Assembly (NCBI RefSeq): GCF_000463075.2
Contig: NZ_AVAQ01000010.1
Coordinates: forward strand, 1 to 59,643
Reading direction: 5' to 3'
Source of the DNA: Lactiplantibacillus plantarum EGD-AQ4
Lineage (GTDB): Bacteria > Bacillota > Bacilli > Lactobacillales > Lactobacillaceae
Length of the DNA: 59,643 nt
Shown here one piece after another: positions 1 through 8,854 of the stretch (positions are counted from its first letter, which is position 1; the number at the start of each line of letters is the position of its first letter). A program made the translations under genes and the position numbers. The notes beneath the pieces were generated by a model. That model was given only the letters and a program-made list of their open reading frames with translations, was not told the origin of the DNA and ran no database searches.

Positions 1-59
1 CATGGAATCTTCTCAGTACTCAAATGCCATAAAGCATCAACGATACCGATTGAGGCTTT

Positions 60-385
60 GCCTGAAGTCCCAGTTACTAAACATTCAGTGGTCAATTGCA
101 CCAAGATAGGTGGCCGTTCATCTGCCATTCGAGCGGGTTCCCGACTGGAGGGGCCGGCTGACAATGCTCAGTAGCCAAATTATTCTTAGTCGGAAGTGGG
201 TTGCTTCCGGCTTAGAATAAGACTCGTATTTGAAATTGCGCAGTGGGTTTCTGCGTGAGTTCAAATCGATGTCGGCTTACGTTCCAGCAATTGTCAGCCG
301 GCCCCGGAAGTCGGACTAAGGCGCGCATCGGCTGACGAACAGGAATCCACCAACCAGCATGATTAAATCATGATTCATGACAGCT
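60..385 (+). repeat. Structured intergenic repeat, copy A
   Basis: This non-coding stretch is homologous to copies at 7600-7940 (inverted) and 8195-8645 (direct). It folds into a closing stem of 13 perfect pairs (152-164 with 291-303), widened by CCGACT at 141-146 pairing with AGTCGG at 309-314. Inside are a hairpin (180-196 with 204-220) and a second arm (221-234 with 260-273, then CGCAG 239-243 with CTGCG 251-255). Together these form a three-way junction. Copies share the left part around the GGTGGCCGTTCATC motif and a right edge with a TTAATCAT-like motif. Outer limits are approximate. No terminal transposon repeats or coding frame are apparent. I do not recognise the family. Confidence 0.75.
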
Positions 386-486
386 TAGGTAGCACAAGCG
401 TACTCGGTTACCGTTCATGTTCGGTGACGTGAACCCTGTCGAATCCAGTGGACGGTGGCCTTGCGCTGGTAGCAGGCGGGCTTTTA

Positions 487-495
487 TGCTATGAT
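487..495 (+). promoter_or_regulatory. Possible extended -10 promoter of phoH operon
   Basis: TGC followed by TATGAT matches an extended -10 element. No good -35 lies at 17 bp; TTGCGC at 461-466 is too far away. The leader then holds a small hairpin (ATTACCA 551-557 with TGGTAAT 563-569) before the AAAGGAG ribosome site of phoH. Inferred only. Confidence 0.4.
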
Positions 496-592
496 TAACT
501 AACAAATACCTGCCGAAATCAGCGCGGTTATCACGCTAAACGCGGGTGCCATTACCAGCTAATGGTAATTAAATCTGTCAATAAAGGAGTCC

Positions 593-1570
593 ATGTTTTT
601 GACCGAAAACTCAAAATATGAACAAAAATTTCTCATTGCTGATCCAGCCCAATCAGTGGCACTGTTAGGACCTGAGGACGCCCACCTTGCATTACTAGAG
701 GATGGGTTGCACGTCCAATTACATGTGTTCGGTGATCAGATGACGATTAGTAGTGATGATGAAGCAGCCGTTCATAACACACAAGCAGTCCTAGATAATT
801 TAACGAGTTTAATTAAACAAGGCATTCAAATCGGTGCGCCAGATGTGATTAGTGCCATTAAAATGGTGAACCGCGGGACCTTAGATTACTTTAAAGATCT
901 CTATTCGGAAACGCTAATTAAAGATAACCGGGGCCGCCCGATTCGTGTTAAGAACTTTGGACAACGACAGTATGTTCAGGCAGTGGCAAAGAGTGACATC
1001 ACCTTTGGCATTGGCCCAGCCGGAACTGGGAAGACATACTTAGCCGTTGTCATGGCGATTGCTGCGCTAAAACGTGGCGACGTTGAGAAGCTTATTTTGA
1101 CGCGGCCAGCAGTTGAAGCTGGTGAAAGCCTGGGATTCTTACCGGGTGATTTAAAAGAAAAGGTCGATCCTTATTTACGACCAATTTACGATGCTTTGTA
1201 CGATATTTACGGTGCTGAACATACCCAACGCTTGATGGACCGTGGTATTATCGAAATTGCACCGCTCGCTTATATGCGTGGACGGACGCTGGACCATGCC
1301 TTTGTCATTTTAGATGAGGCACAAAATACGACTAATGCACAAATGAAGATGTTTTTGACCCGTTTAGGCTTTGGGGCTAAGATGATCGTTAATGGTGACG
1401 TTTCTCAAATTGATTTGCCACGTCATACTAAGAGTGGCTTGATTCAAGCTGAACAAATTTTGAGTGGTATCAGCAATATCTCATTTGTGAAGTTTACGGC
1501 GGATGATGTGGTCAGAAACCCAGTCGTCGCCAAAATCATCACCGCATATGATAAGGTGGAACAACGGTAG
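593..1570 (+). CDS. phoH: PhoH-like ATPase
   Basis: A 325-residue cytoplasmic P-loop ATPase of the PhoH family. The Walker A motif GPAGTGKT lies near residues 141-148 and the Walker B region VILDEAQN near 240-247. The C-terminal two thirds is the PhoH domain; the N-terminal part is the family's usual extension. PhoH proteins are thought to act in RNA metabolism together with YbeY, which follows 9 bp downstream, so the pair is probably co-transcribed. The ATG at 593 has AAAGGAG just upstream. It is the first gene of a run that continues to recO. The exact biochemical role of the family is not settled. Confidence 0.93.
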   Translation: MFLTENSKYEQKFLIADPAQSVALLGPEDAHLALLEDGLHVQLHVFGDQMTISSDDEAAVHNTQAVLDNLTSLIKQGIQIGAPDVISAIKMVNRGTLDYFKDLYSETLIKDNRGRPIRVKNFGQRQYVQAVAKSDITFGIGPAGTGKTYLAVVMAIAALKRGDVEKLILTRPAVEAGESLGFLPGDLKEKVDPYLRPIYDALYDIYGAEHTQRLMDRGIIEIAPLAYMRGRTLDHAFVILDEAQNTTNAQMKMFLTRLGFGAKMIVNGDVSQIDLPRHTKSGLIQAEQILSGISNISFVKFTADDVVRNPVVAKIITAYDKVEQR

Positions 1571-1579
1571 GGGGCACTT

Positions 1580-2059
1580 ATGGACTTAGAATTATACGAT
1601 CAAACCTCAGCGGGCGCCCAGCCAGAACAATTACAACTCATTCGTGATCTAATTGACTTGGCCGGCAAAACGTTAAAGTTACGGGACGATACGGAAGTTT
1701 CCGTAACGCTAATGAATAATGATGACATTCAAAAAATTAATGAACAGTATCGGGGCGTTGATCGCCCGACCGATGTCATTAGTTTTGCGATGCACGACGA
1801 TGATGACGACGACTTAATCGTGATGGATCCGGAGTTAGCGGCAGAACTGCCATTAAACCTGGGTGATATCATGATTTCCGTTGATAAGGTCAGTGAACAG
1901 GCCGCGTTTTTGCAACATTCCGAAGCCCGTGAATTAGGGTACTTAGTGGTTCACGGCTTTTTGCATTTAAATGGCTACGACCATCTCCAGCCAGCGGATG
2001 AAACTGAAATGTTTACACTACAACGGCAGATCTTGGATGCATATGGGCTCGAAAAATAG
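1580..2059 (+). CDS. ybeY: Endoribonuclease YbeY (rRNA maturation)
   Basis: A 159-residue single-strand-specific metal-dependent endoribonuclease used in 16S rRNA 3'-end processing and ribosome quality control. The zinc-binding signature HxxxHxxxxxH is intact as HGFLHLNGYDH near residues 125-135. An acidic run of seven aspartates (DDDDDDD with one preceding H) lies near residue 75. The length is normal for the family. It sits between phoH and dgkA, the standard Firmicutes arrangement, and its last 17 bp overlap the likely dgkA start, which suggests translational coupling. Confidence 0.95.
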   Translation: MDLELYDQTSAGAQPEQLQLIRDLIDLAGKTLKLRDDTEVSVTLMNNDDIQKINEQYRGVDRPTDVISFAMHDDDDDDLIVMDPELAAELPLNLGDIMISVDKVSEQAAFLQHSEARELGYLVVHGFLHLNGYDHLQPADETEMFTLQRQILDAYGLEK

Positions 2060-2459
2060 GCCAGACCGGCTTCAAGTTGGTAAAAACCATTCATTTTGGC
2101 AATCGTGGTTGCATGCTTGGAATGGGCTCAAAACGGTTGTAATTGAAGAACGGAACATGCGGACACACTTGGTATTAGGCGCCGTCGCGCTGATTGCTGG
2201 CTGGTGGGTTCACTTGACCGTCAACGAGTGGTTATGGCTGGCCCTCGCCATCTTTTTAGTGATGCTCTGTGAGATCAACAATACAATTGCTGAGAATCTC
2301 TCGGATATGATTACCGGTCCAAGGTTTAGCCCGCAAGCAAAAAAAATTAAGGATATCGCGGCCGGTGCCGTTGTCTTTTCGGCTGCGTTTGCCGTGCTAG
2401 TCGGTTTGATACTCTTTGCACCCAAACTTTGGCTGGTGCTCAGTCACTGGCTCGGCTGA
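2043..2459 (+). CDS. dgkA: Diacylglycerol/undecaprenol kinase family protein
   Basis: An integral membrane kinase of the DgkA/UdpK family that in Gram-positives mainly phosphorylates undecaprenol, feeding the lipid carrier pool for wall synthesis. Conserved features are the ERNMRTH segment, the EINNTIAENLSDM catalytic helix and the AKKIKDIAAGAV segment, with about three transmembrane helices. The open frame extends upstream to 1971 inside ybeY. The ATG at 2043 is preferred because it gives 138 residues, close to the family size, and begins just before the family's soluble N-terminal helix. The ATG at 2037 is an alternative. The ribosome site is weak, consistent with coupling to ybeY. Confidence 0.85.
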   Translation: MGSKNRPDRLQVGKNHSFWQSWLHAWNGLKTVVIEERNMRTHLVLGAVALIAGWWVHLTVNEWLWLALAIFLVMLCEINNTIAENLSDMITGPRFSPQAKKIKDIAAGAVVFSAAFAVLVGLILFAPKLWLVLSHWLG

Positions 2460-2500
2460 TTGGATATAGCCCCTTCGGCAAATAGTGAAAGGAATTAATT

Positions 2501-3409
2501 ATGGCAGAACAACAAGCATTTCATTCCGGCTTTGTGGCGATCATTGGTCGTCCGAATGTCGGCAAATCAACGTTACTCAACCGGGTCGTCGGTCAAAAGG
2601 TTGCGATTATGTCCGATAAGGCACAAACGACGCGGAATCGGATTCAAGGCATTTACACCACTGCGGACACGCAGATGGTCTTCATCGATACACCCGGAAT
2701 CCACAAGCCGCACAGTCGGTTAGGTGATTTTATGGTCAAGTCGGCGCTATCGACGTTAGGTGAAGTCGACGCTGTGCTCTTTATGATCAACGCGGACGAA
2801 CGACGCGGTGCCGGTGATAACTTTATTATTGACCGTTTAAAGAATGTTAAGCAACCGATTTATTTGGTGATTAACAAAATTGACCAAGTCCATCCTGACC
2901 ACTTATTAGAGATCATGGATCAGTACAAGGATGCGCTACCGTGGAAAGAAGTTTACCCAATCTCGGCATTGGAAGGCAACAATGTTGATGAACTGTTGGC
3001 AACGCTGAAAAAGCAGTTACCAGAAGGCCCGCAATATTATCCTTCTGACCAAGTGACGGACCATCCCGAACGCTTTATCATTTCAGAATTGATTCGTGAA
3101 AAGGTGCTGGAGTTAACACGCCAAGAAGTGCCGCATTCAACCGCTGTGGTGATTGATTCGATCAAACGCCAAGACGAAGAAAAGATTCACGTTCAAGCCA
3201 CAATCATTATCGAACGCTCCTCACAAAAAGGCATTATCATCGGTAAGGGTGGTAGTATGTTGAAGAAGATCGGTTCGATGGCGCGCCGTGATATCGAACA
3301 CTTGCTTGGAGATAAGGTTTACCTTGAGTTATGGGTGAAGGTCCAAGAAAATTGGAAGGACCGGCAAGACTTGCTTGCAAGCTACGGCTACCGGCAAGAT
3401 GACTACTAG
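2501..3409 (+). CDS. era: GTPase Era
   Basis: A 302-residue GTPase that binds the 3' end of 16S rRNA and assists small-subunit maturation. The G1 motif GRPNVGKST, the G3 motif DTPG and the G4 motif NKID are all present in the first 130 residues. The C-terminal KH domain carries [11 protein letters not shown] and ends in the usual [11 protein letters not shown] stretch. The start at 2501 has AAAGGA upstream. It follows dgkA by about 40 bp and recO by a short gap, so it belongs to the same transcription unit. The cdd gene found here in some relatives is absent. Confidence 0.97.
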   Translation: MAEQQAFHSGFVAIIGRPNVGKSTLLNRVVGQKVAIMSDKAQTTRNRIQGIYTTADTQMVFIDTPGIHKPHSRLGDFMVKSALSTLGEVDAVLFMINADERRGAGDNFIIDRLKNVKQPIYLVINKIDQVHPDHLLEIMDQYKDALPWKEVYPISALEGNNVDELLATLKKQLPEGPQYYPSDQVTDHPERFIISELIREKVLELTRQEVPHSTAVVIDSIKRQDEEKIHVQATIIIERSSQKGIIIGKGGSMLKKIGSMARRDIEHLLGDKVYLELWVKVQENWKDRQDLLASYGYRQDDY

Positions 3410-3427
3410 AATCGTTAGGTGATCAGC

Positions 3428-4216
3428 ATGGCCCAACAGATGGTCACAAATTTTAATGGAATTTTACTTTTTCGGCGTGACTACCGCGAACGTGATATGC
3501 TCATCAAGTTTTTGACGGCCGAATATGGCAAGAAGATGTTCTTCATTCGTGGGGCGCGTCGTCGTGGGTTCAAAATGGCCGCGGAATTGTTGCCCTTTAC
3601 CATGGGTGAGTATGTCGGTGACCTGCGTGATCAGGGGCTGTCGTATATTAATAGTGTCAAGCAGGTCCAATATTTTGAACACATTAGCCAAGACATTGCG
3701 CTCAATGCTTATGCCACCTACGTCATGAACCTAATTGACGTGGCATTTCCGGACAATGAACCGGTGGGCCGCTGGTACCAACAGTTGACTAGTGCGCTAC
3801 AATTGATTGATGCGGACGTGGCGCCAGCCTTAGTCGCCAATGTGATTGAAATTCAGCTACTCGCGCCATTCGGGGTCGCCCCGGAACTGCGCTGGTGTAC
3901 AGTCTGCGGCCGTACCGACTTGCCACTGGATTATTCCGAAAGTTACGGTGGCCTACTCTGCCAACAGCATTGGCATTTGGACCCGCACCGCTTACATGCG
4001 AGTGCTGCAGCCATCTTTTACTTGCGGAAATTCTCGGTCTTGGACCTGTCTAAAGTTCATTCGATTAAGGTCAAGCCACGGACTGCGGCAGAGTTGCGCC
4101 GAATTTTGGATGAAATTTATCAGAACTCAGTCGGCGTCCGGTTGAAGTCCAAACGCTTCATTGATCAGATGAGCAGTTGGTATCGACCACTCGCGCCGCG
4201 TAAGAATGAGGATTGA
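3428..4216 (+). CDS. recO: DNA repair protein RecO
   Basis: A 262-residue recombination mediator of the RecFOR pathway that anneals complementary strands and loads RecA at gaps. The N-terminal OB-fold begins GILLFRRDYRERD, and the C-terminal half has the zinc-finger cysteines CTVCGR followed by LLCQQH. A GTG at 3419 is in frame, but the ATG at 3428 has AGGTGAT five bases upstream and is the more likely start. Era-recO adjacency is the usual order in Firmicutes. No terminator is evident after it before the T-box leader. Confidence 0.93.
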   Translation: MAQQMVTNFNGILLFRRDYRERDMLIKFLTAEYGKKMFFIRGARRRGFKMAAELLPFTMGEYVGDLRDQGLSYINSVKQVQYFEHISQDIALNAYATYVMNLIDVAFPDNEPVGRWYQQLTSALQLIDADVAPALVANVIEIQLLAPFGVAPELRWCTVCGRTDLPLDYSESYGGLLCQQHWHLDPHRLHASAAAIFYLRKFSVLDLSKVHSIKVKPRTAAELRRILDEIYQNSVGVRLKSKRFIDQMSSWYRPLAPRKNED

Positions 4217-4224
4217 CAAACGCG

Positions 4225-4462
4225 CAGTCATCGGCTATGATGATGAAGAACTGAATAGTTAAGTGTTGATGAGAGAAGGTTAACGGAATTTGATTTCAGT
4301 GAGGCCGTGGTGGTGTGAAACGGCTAATCAAAGACGTTAATTGGCGCTTTCGGAGCTTTGATACCGTATAATTAAGCTGCTGAGGTTACTCAGAAGTAGG
4401 GTGGAACCGCGAAACCAATCGTCCCTATGTCGTTATTGTTGACGACAGGGGACTTTTTTTGT
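4225..4462 (+). promoter_or_regulatory. Glycyl T-box riboswitch upstream of glyQS
   Basis: The T-box signature AGGGTGGAACCGCG is at 4398-4411. It is followed by a terminator hairpin (about 4420-4453) and a run of T at 4453-4460, the classic tRNA-sensing antiterminator/terminator arrangement. Upstream paired segments such as GTTAACG with CGTTAAT form Stem I. The downstream genes encode glycyl-tRNA synthetase, so uncharged tRNA-Gly is the expected ligand. GGC triplets occur in Stem I, but I could not fix the specifier position. The left boundary is approximate. Confidence 0.92.
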
Positions 4463-4537
4463 GCCATCTTTGGTCGAAAATGGGACCGCCATACGAAACC
4501 ATCAGCCGTTCAGTCACTAATTTTTGGGAGGATTATA

Positions 4538-5437
4538 ATGAGCAAAAAGTTATCAGTGCAAGAGATCATCTTGACCTTGCAAGAGTTTTGGTCAAATCAA
4601 GGCTGCATGTTAATGCAATCTTATGATACGGAAAAAGGGGCCGGAACGATGAGTCCGTATACGTTCTTACGGGCAATCGGTCCGGAACCATGGAACGCAG
4701 CATACGTGGAACCATCCCGGCGGCCAGCTGATGGTCGTTACGGCGAAAACCCGAACCGTTTGTATCAACATCACCAATTCCAAGTGGTCATGAAGCCTTC
4801 ACCAGAAAATATCCAGGACTTATACTTACAAAGTCTGGAACAATTAGGCATCAATCCGCTCGAACATGATATTCGGTTCGTAGAAGATAACTGGGAAAAC
4901 CCATCCATGGGTTGTGCCGGTGTTGGTTGGGAAGTTTGGTTAGACGGTATGGAAATCAGTCAATTCACCTACTTCCAACAAGTCGGCGGCTTAGAAGTGG
5001 ATCCAGTCACTTCCGAAATTACCTATGGATTGGAACGGCTTTCGTCCTACATTCAAGATGTTAACTCCGTATTCGACCTGGAATGGGGCGACGGCGTTAA
5101 GTATGGCGATATCTTCTTGGAACCAGAATTTGAAAATTCCAAGTACGCCTTTGAAGAAAGCAATGAAGATTTATTGTTAATGTTATTTGATGAATATGAA
5201 AAGGAAGCCAAGCGCCAAATTAAAAATGGGTTGGTTCACCCAGCATACGACTACTGTCTCAAGTGTAGTCACACCTTTAACTTAATGGATGCGCGCGGCA
5301 TGGTTTCAGTGACGGAACGCGCTGGCTACTTGGACCGGATTCGGAACATGGCCAAGTCGATTGCCAAGGAATTCGTGGCGCAACGTGAAAAACGTGGCTT
5401 CCCATTATTAAAACACGCACAGGAGGAGACGAAATAA
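4538..5437 (+). CDS. glyQ: Glycine-tRNA ligase alpha subunit
   Basis: A 299-residue catalytic alpha subunit of the bacterial heterotetrameric glycyl-tRNA synthetase. It begins [11 protein letters not shown] and carries family sequence such as [18 protein letters not shown] and the [13 protein letters not shown] stretch. An open frame runs upstream to 4427, but that part is the T-box terminator. The ATG at 4538 follows GGGAGG and gives the normal length. Its stop codon overlaps the glyS start as TAATG, so the two subunits are translationally coupled. Expression is controlled by the T-box. Confidence 0.97.
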   Translation: MSKKLSVQEIILTLQEFWSNQGCMLMQSYDTEKGAGTMSPYTFLRAIGPEPWNAAYVEPSRRPADGRYGENPNRLYQHHQFQVVMKPSPENIQDLYLQSLEQLGINPLEHDIRFVEDNWENPSMGCAGVGWEVWLDGMEISQFTYFQQVGGLEVDPVTSEITYGLERLSSYIQDVNSVFDLEWGDGVKYGDIFLEPEFENSKYAFEESNEDLLLMLFDEYEKEAKRQIKNGLVHPAYDYCLKCSHTFNLMDARGMVSVTERAGYLDRIRNMAKSIAKEFVAQREKRGFPLLKHAQEETK

Positions 5438-7521
5438 TGGCGAAAACTTATTTATTAGAAATCGGTTTGGAAGAAATGCCGGCCCACGTCGTTACACCGA
5501 GTGTGTTACAACTTAAAGAACGTATGACCAAGTTTTTGACCGACGCACGACTGGATTTTGAAGACATCAAAACGTTTTCAACGCCACGGCGCTTGACAGT
5601 TCAAGTCTTGGGATTAGCTGACAAACAGGCAGATGTGAAAAAAGAAGTTCGTGGTCCGGCTAAAAAGATTGCCCAGGATGCAGATGGTAACTGGACCAAA
5701 GCGGCCATTGGGTTCTCCAAGGGCCAAGGTGCTTCGACCGACGACATCGTCTTCAAAGATGTTAAGGGTACCCCATATGTCTTCGTCCAAACTTTCACGG
5801 CGGGCAAGACGGCCGCAGAAGTGCTGACTGCAGGCATTAAGGACGTCATCACTAAAATGAACTTCCCAACGATGATGAAGTGGTCGACGTTTAGCTTCAA
5901 ATACATTCGGCCAATTCGCTGGATCGTCTCATTGTTAGATGATGCCATCGTGCCGGTTGAAATTCTGGATGTTACTGCCGGACGCGTCTCCCGTGGCCAC
6001 CGTTTCTTGGGTCACGACGTTGAAATTGCGACGGCGCTAGATTATGAAGACGATTTAGCGAGCGTCCAAGTGATCGCGGATGCTGACAAACGCAAAACCA
6101 AGATTCGTGAGCAAATTGCAGCGTTGGCACAAGCACACGATTGGCAAATCAAAGTTAACGAAGACTTGTTGGAAGAAGTCAATAACTTAGTTGAATTTCC
6201 AACGGCCTTCGCTGGTGATTTTGATACCAAGTACTTGACGATTCCGGATGAAGTCTTGATTACGTCGATGCGCGATCATCAACGGTTCTTCTACGTGACG
6301 GATGCGGACGATAACTTGTTACCACACTTTGTTTCGGTTCGAAACGGGAACACCGATCACCTTGAAAACGTGGCCTTAGGTAACCAGAAAGTCTTAACAG
6401 CACGGCTAGAAGATGCGGCCTTCTTCTATCATGAAGACCAGCAACACTCGATTCAAGAATACGTGGAACGACTCAAGAAGGTTAGTTTCCATGATAAAAT
6501 CGGGACGATGTACGAAAAGATGCAACGGGTCATGGTCATCAGTGCCTTCTTAGCTGACCGGTTTGGGTTGACTGAGACTGAAAAGAACCAGTTACATCGT
6601 GCTGCTCAGATTTACAAGTTTGACTTAGTGACTGGCATGGTCGGTGAATTCCCTGAATTGCAAGGGGTCATGGGCGATAAGTACGCGGTACTCAAGGGCG
6701 AAGATCCAGCTGTTGGCCAAGCAATTCGCGAACATTACATGCCAATTAGTGCGGAAGGTGATTTGCCAAAATCCAAAGTGGGGGCCGTGCTGGCGATTGC
6801 CGACAAGGTTGACTCGATTTCAAGTTTCTTCGCAGTTGGGTTAACCCCAAGTGGGTCAAACGATCCGTTTGCATTGCGTCGTCAAGCCTTTGGAATCGTT
6901 CGGATCGTTCGTGACCAAGGTTGGGACTTCCCAATTCGCCAAATCGAAACGGCGATTCAAAAAGAATTGGCTGCGAATGACGCCACTTACGACTTGGACT
7001 TTGCTAAGCAAACGGCGCCGGTCGCTGATTTCTTGACGGACCGGGTCAAGCAGTGGTTCAGTAATCATAAATTACGTTACGATATTGTGGACACGGTCAT
7101 TAAGGGGAGCCGACAAGACATTCGTGAAATGTTCAAGGCTGCCGACGTCTTGAATGCCCATCAAGACGATCCACAATTCAAGGATACGATCGAAGCCTTC
7201 ACACGCTTACTACGAATCACGGCTAATGCGAAGTTCGATGCAGGCGATTTGACGGTTGATCCAAGTTTGTTTGAAAATGACGCGGAACAAAAGCTATATG
7301 ATGCCGTTGAAGACTTGAAACAGAAAGTCACTTCAACGATGTCCATGGAGGACCGGTTCACGGCATTAGCAAGCTTACGGCCGCTGATCGTGGATTACTT
7401 CGAACAAACGATGGTCATGAGCAAGGACGAACAAGTTCGTGACAATCACTTGAAACAACTCTTGACGATTGCACAAATGGTCAATGTCATGGGTGACTTG
7501 AACCAATTAGTTGTGAAATAA
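5437..7521 (+). CDS. glyS: Glycine-tRNA ligase beta subunit
   Basis: A 694-residue beta subunit of glycyl-tRNA synthetase, needed for tRNA recognition. It starts [19 protein letters not shown], typical of GlyS, contains the TPRRLTV segment and an HD-like central region, and ends in a DALR-type anticodon-binding domain that includes LLTIAQMVNVMGDL. Length is normal. The start ATG shares one base with the glyQ stop. A terminator follows at 7545-7579, closing the T-box-controlled unit. Confidence 0.97.
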   Translation: MAKTYLLEIGLEEMPAHVVTPSVLQLKERMTKFLTDARLDFEDIKTFSTPRRLTVQVLGLADKQADVKKEVRGPAKKIAQDADGNWTKAAIGFSKGQGASTDDIVFKDVKGTPYVFVQTFTAGKTAAEVLTAGIKDVITKMNFPTMMKWSTFSFKYIRPIRWIVSLLDDAIVPVEILDVTAGRVSRGHRFLGHDVEIATALDYEDDLASVQVIADADKRKTKIREQIAALAQAHDWQIKVNEDLLEEVNNLVEFPTAFAGDFDTKYLTIPDEVLITSMRDHQRFFYVTDADDNLLPHFVSVRNGNTDHLENVALGNQKVLTARLEDAAFFYHEDQQHSIQEYVERLKKVSFHDKIGTMYEKMQRVMVISAFLADRFGLTETEKNQLHRAAQIYKFDLVTGMVGEFPELQGVMGDKYAVLKGEDPAVGQAIREHYMPISAEGDLPKSKVGAVLAIADKVDSISSFFAVGLTPSGSNDPFALRRQAFGIVRIVRDQGWDFPIRQIETAIQKELAANDATYDLDFAKQTAPVADFLTDRVKQWFSNHKLRYDIVDTVIKGSRQDIREMFKAADVLNAHQDDPQFKDTIEAFTRLLRITANAKFDAGDLTVDPSLFENDAEQKLYDAVEDLKQKVTSTMSMEDRFTALASLRPLIVDYFEQTMVMSKDEQVRDNHLKQLLTIAQMVNVMGDLNQLVVK

Positions 7522-7544
7522 TCGTTCACGAGGGATAATACTAG

Positions 7545-7579
7545 GAAGTTGTTGCTGAAAAGTGACGACTTCTTTTTTT
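7545..7579 (+). terminator. Terminator of glyQS
   Basis: GAAGTTGT (from 7545) pairs with ACGACTTC (7565-7572) and is followed by a run of T to 7579. It lies 24 bp after the glyS stop. Confidence 0.8.
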
Positions 7580-7599
7580 AGCCGATTTTAGTTGTATAG

Positions 7600-7940
7600 T
7601 TGTCAGTTATGGGTCGTGAAATATGATTAAAACGTGCCATTAGTTGGTTTACTGTTCGTCAGCAAATAGTCGTCCTAGTCCGACTTACAGGGCTGGCTGA
7701 CAACGCTGGAACAGGGCGGACATCGATTTGAACTCACGCAGAAGTTCACTGCGCAATTTCAAATACGAGTCTTCTTCTAGCCCGGGAAACCCGCCCGGAC
7801 AAGAAGAATTTCGCCCTTGAGCATTGTAAGCCAGCCCTTCCAGTCGGGAAGCCGCTCGAATGGCGGATGAACGGCCACCTATCTTGGTACAATTGATCAA
7901 CAGTATTAGGCGACTGGTCCTTCAAACGAACTTTGAGTAG
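7600..7940 (-). repeat. Structured intergenic repeat, copy B (inverted)
   Basis: This is the reverse complement of copy A with many substitutions. The closing stem is GGGCTGGCTGACAA (7690-7703) with TTGTAAGCCAGCCC (7824-7837). The two arms are at 7718-7770 and 7771-7807. Where copy A has CCGG in the closing stem, copy B has CTGG, with the partner strand changed to match. The P2 arm is rewritten on both sides yet still pairs. An open frame of 71 codons on the minus strand is an accident of this repeat. Boundaries are approximate. Confidence 0.75.
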
Positions 7941-8194
7941 GTATGATGATGATTCATGTACTTAAATACTGAGAAAATGGTCTAAAGATTATTAACAGCT
8001 CCAATCGCAACCGGCCTTTTAGTTTGGCGATAGAATAGCTTTCGTTTAGAATTCAAATCTTTGTAATCTCAGTCGACTAGAGACAACTGACAACGTTCAG
8101 GGAAGCTGCTGGCTCGATATCTTAAAACATGGGTAAGCTCATTTAGCTATCATTAGAAATCGGCCTGATAGTTGAATGTCAAAACGACTGTTAC

Positions 8195-8645
8195 CAAGAT
8201 TCAACGATCAATTCAGTTAATGTTGGGTGCACACATGTCTGCCTTTCGAAACCCATCCCAGGCTGGAAGGTGTTTCTGACAATGCTCAGCGGCTCCTAGA
8301 GTGTGAGGTTCAGACGGGTTGGGACTGAGGATTAGCCTAGCTAGAGCGTTAAGCGGTGAACTTCCGCTTGGCGTTATGGCGTAGCTAACCGGAAGTTCCA
8401 GTCTGACCTGAACACGTTTTATCCATATTGCAGCCAACGTGGAAGACCAGTATTTAAGACGTGGTCTGTCGGCTTAAATCTGCGTCCATCGCGTTCCAGC
8501 GTTGTCAGGAATTCCTGTAAGCCGGCCCAGGACGACCCCAGAACAGCCGGCTTACACAGATTCGCTTTGTTTCCAGCGACCCTCCGCTGGCTGTTTTCGA
8601 GCTTAAGAATCGGCAAGCTTTAATCATATTTCATGCTAAAGAATT
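8195..8645 (+). repeat. Structured intergenic repeat, longer variant copy C
   Basis: It shares with copies A and B the left segment (a GATCAATT, CTGCC, TTCGA order), the closing pair CTGACAATGCT (8276-8286) with AGCGTTGTCAG (8498-8508), and the right edge TTTAATCATATTTCA. The internal arms are longer. AAGCGG/CCGCTT makes a hairpin near 8351-8369, GTTCAG near 8309 pairs with CTGAAC near 8408, and AGACCA/TGGTCT makes another near 8446-8466. It is oriented like copy A. Two open frames over it (about 74 and 65 codons) show no protein family features. Confidence 0.65.
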
Positions 8646-8707
8646 ACACGACAACACGTATCTTTATGACAAATTCCAGAAATATGTCTAATAATCAGGG
8701 CTTATTA

Positions 8708-8736
8708 TTGCACTGCTGTCAAACTTGTGGTACTAT
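8708..8736 (+). promoter_or_regulatory. Probable dnaG-rpoD promoter
   Basis: TTGCAC (8708-8713), a 17-bp spacer and TACTAT (8731-8736) preceded by TGG, an extended -10. It lies directly after repeat copy C and before the leader hairpin of dnaG. Confidence 0.55.
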
Positions 8737-8761
8737 ATATTCTGTAAAAGTTCGCACGTTC

Positions 8762-8795
8762 AAAAGTCGCATCGCGTTTTCATGATGCGACTTTT
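8762..8795 (+). other. Strong hairpin in the dnaG 5' leader
   Basis: AAAAGTCGCATC (8762-8773) and GATGCGACTTTT (8784-8795) are perfect complements with a 10-base loop. The right arm ends in four T. It lies between the probable promoter and the dnaG start, so it may act as an attenuator, a transcript stabiliser or a leaky terminator for transcription reading in from upstream. Confidence 0.7.
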
Positions 8796-8854
8796 GATTG
8801 CGCAACGGTTTGGTTAGTTTGTCAGACAGGTGTGAGCAGAAATGGGGTGGCAAA

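Noticed and set aside
4427-4537. Longer N-terminus for GlyQ
   Set aside because: This stretch is the T-box terminator; the ATG at 4538 has a good ribosome site and gives the family length.
7685-8616. Three open frames of 65-74 codons on the minus strand over the repeats
   Set aside because: They coincide with the structured repeats, have no ribosome sites or family features, and their sequences change with the stem pairing.
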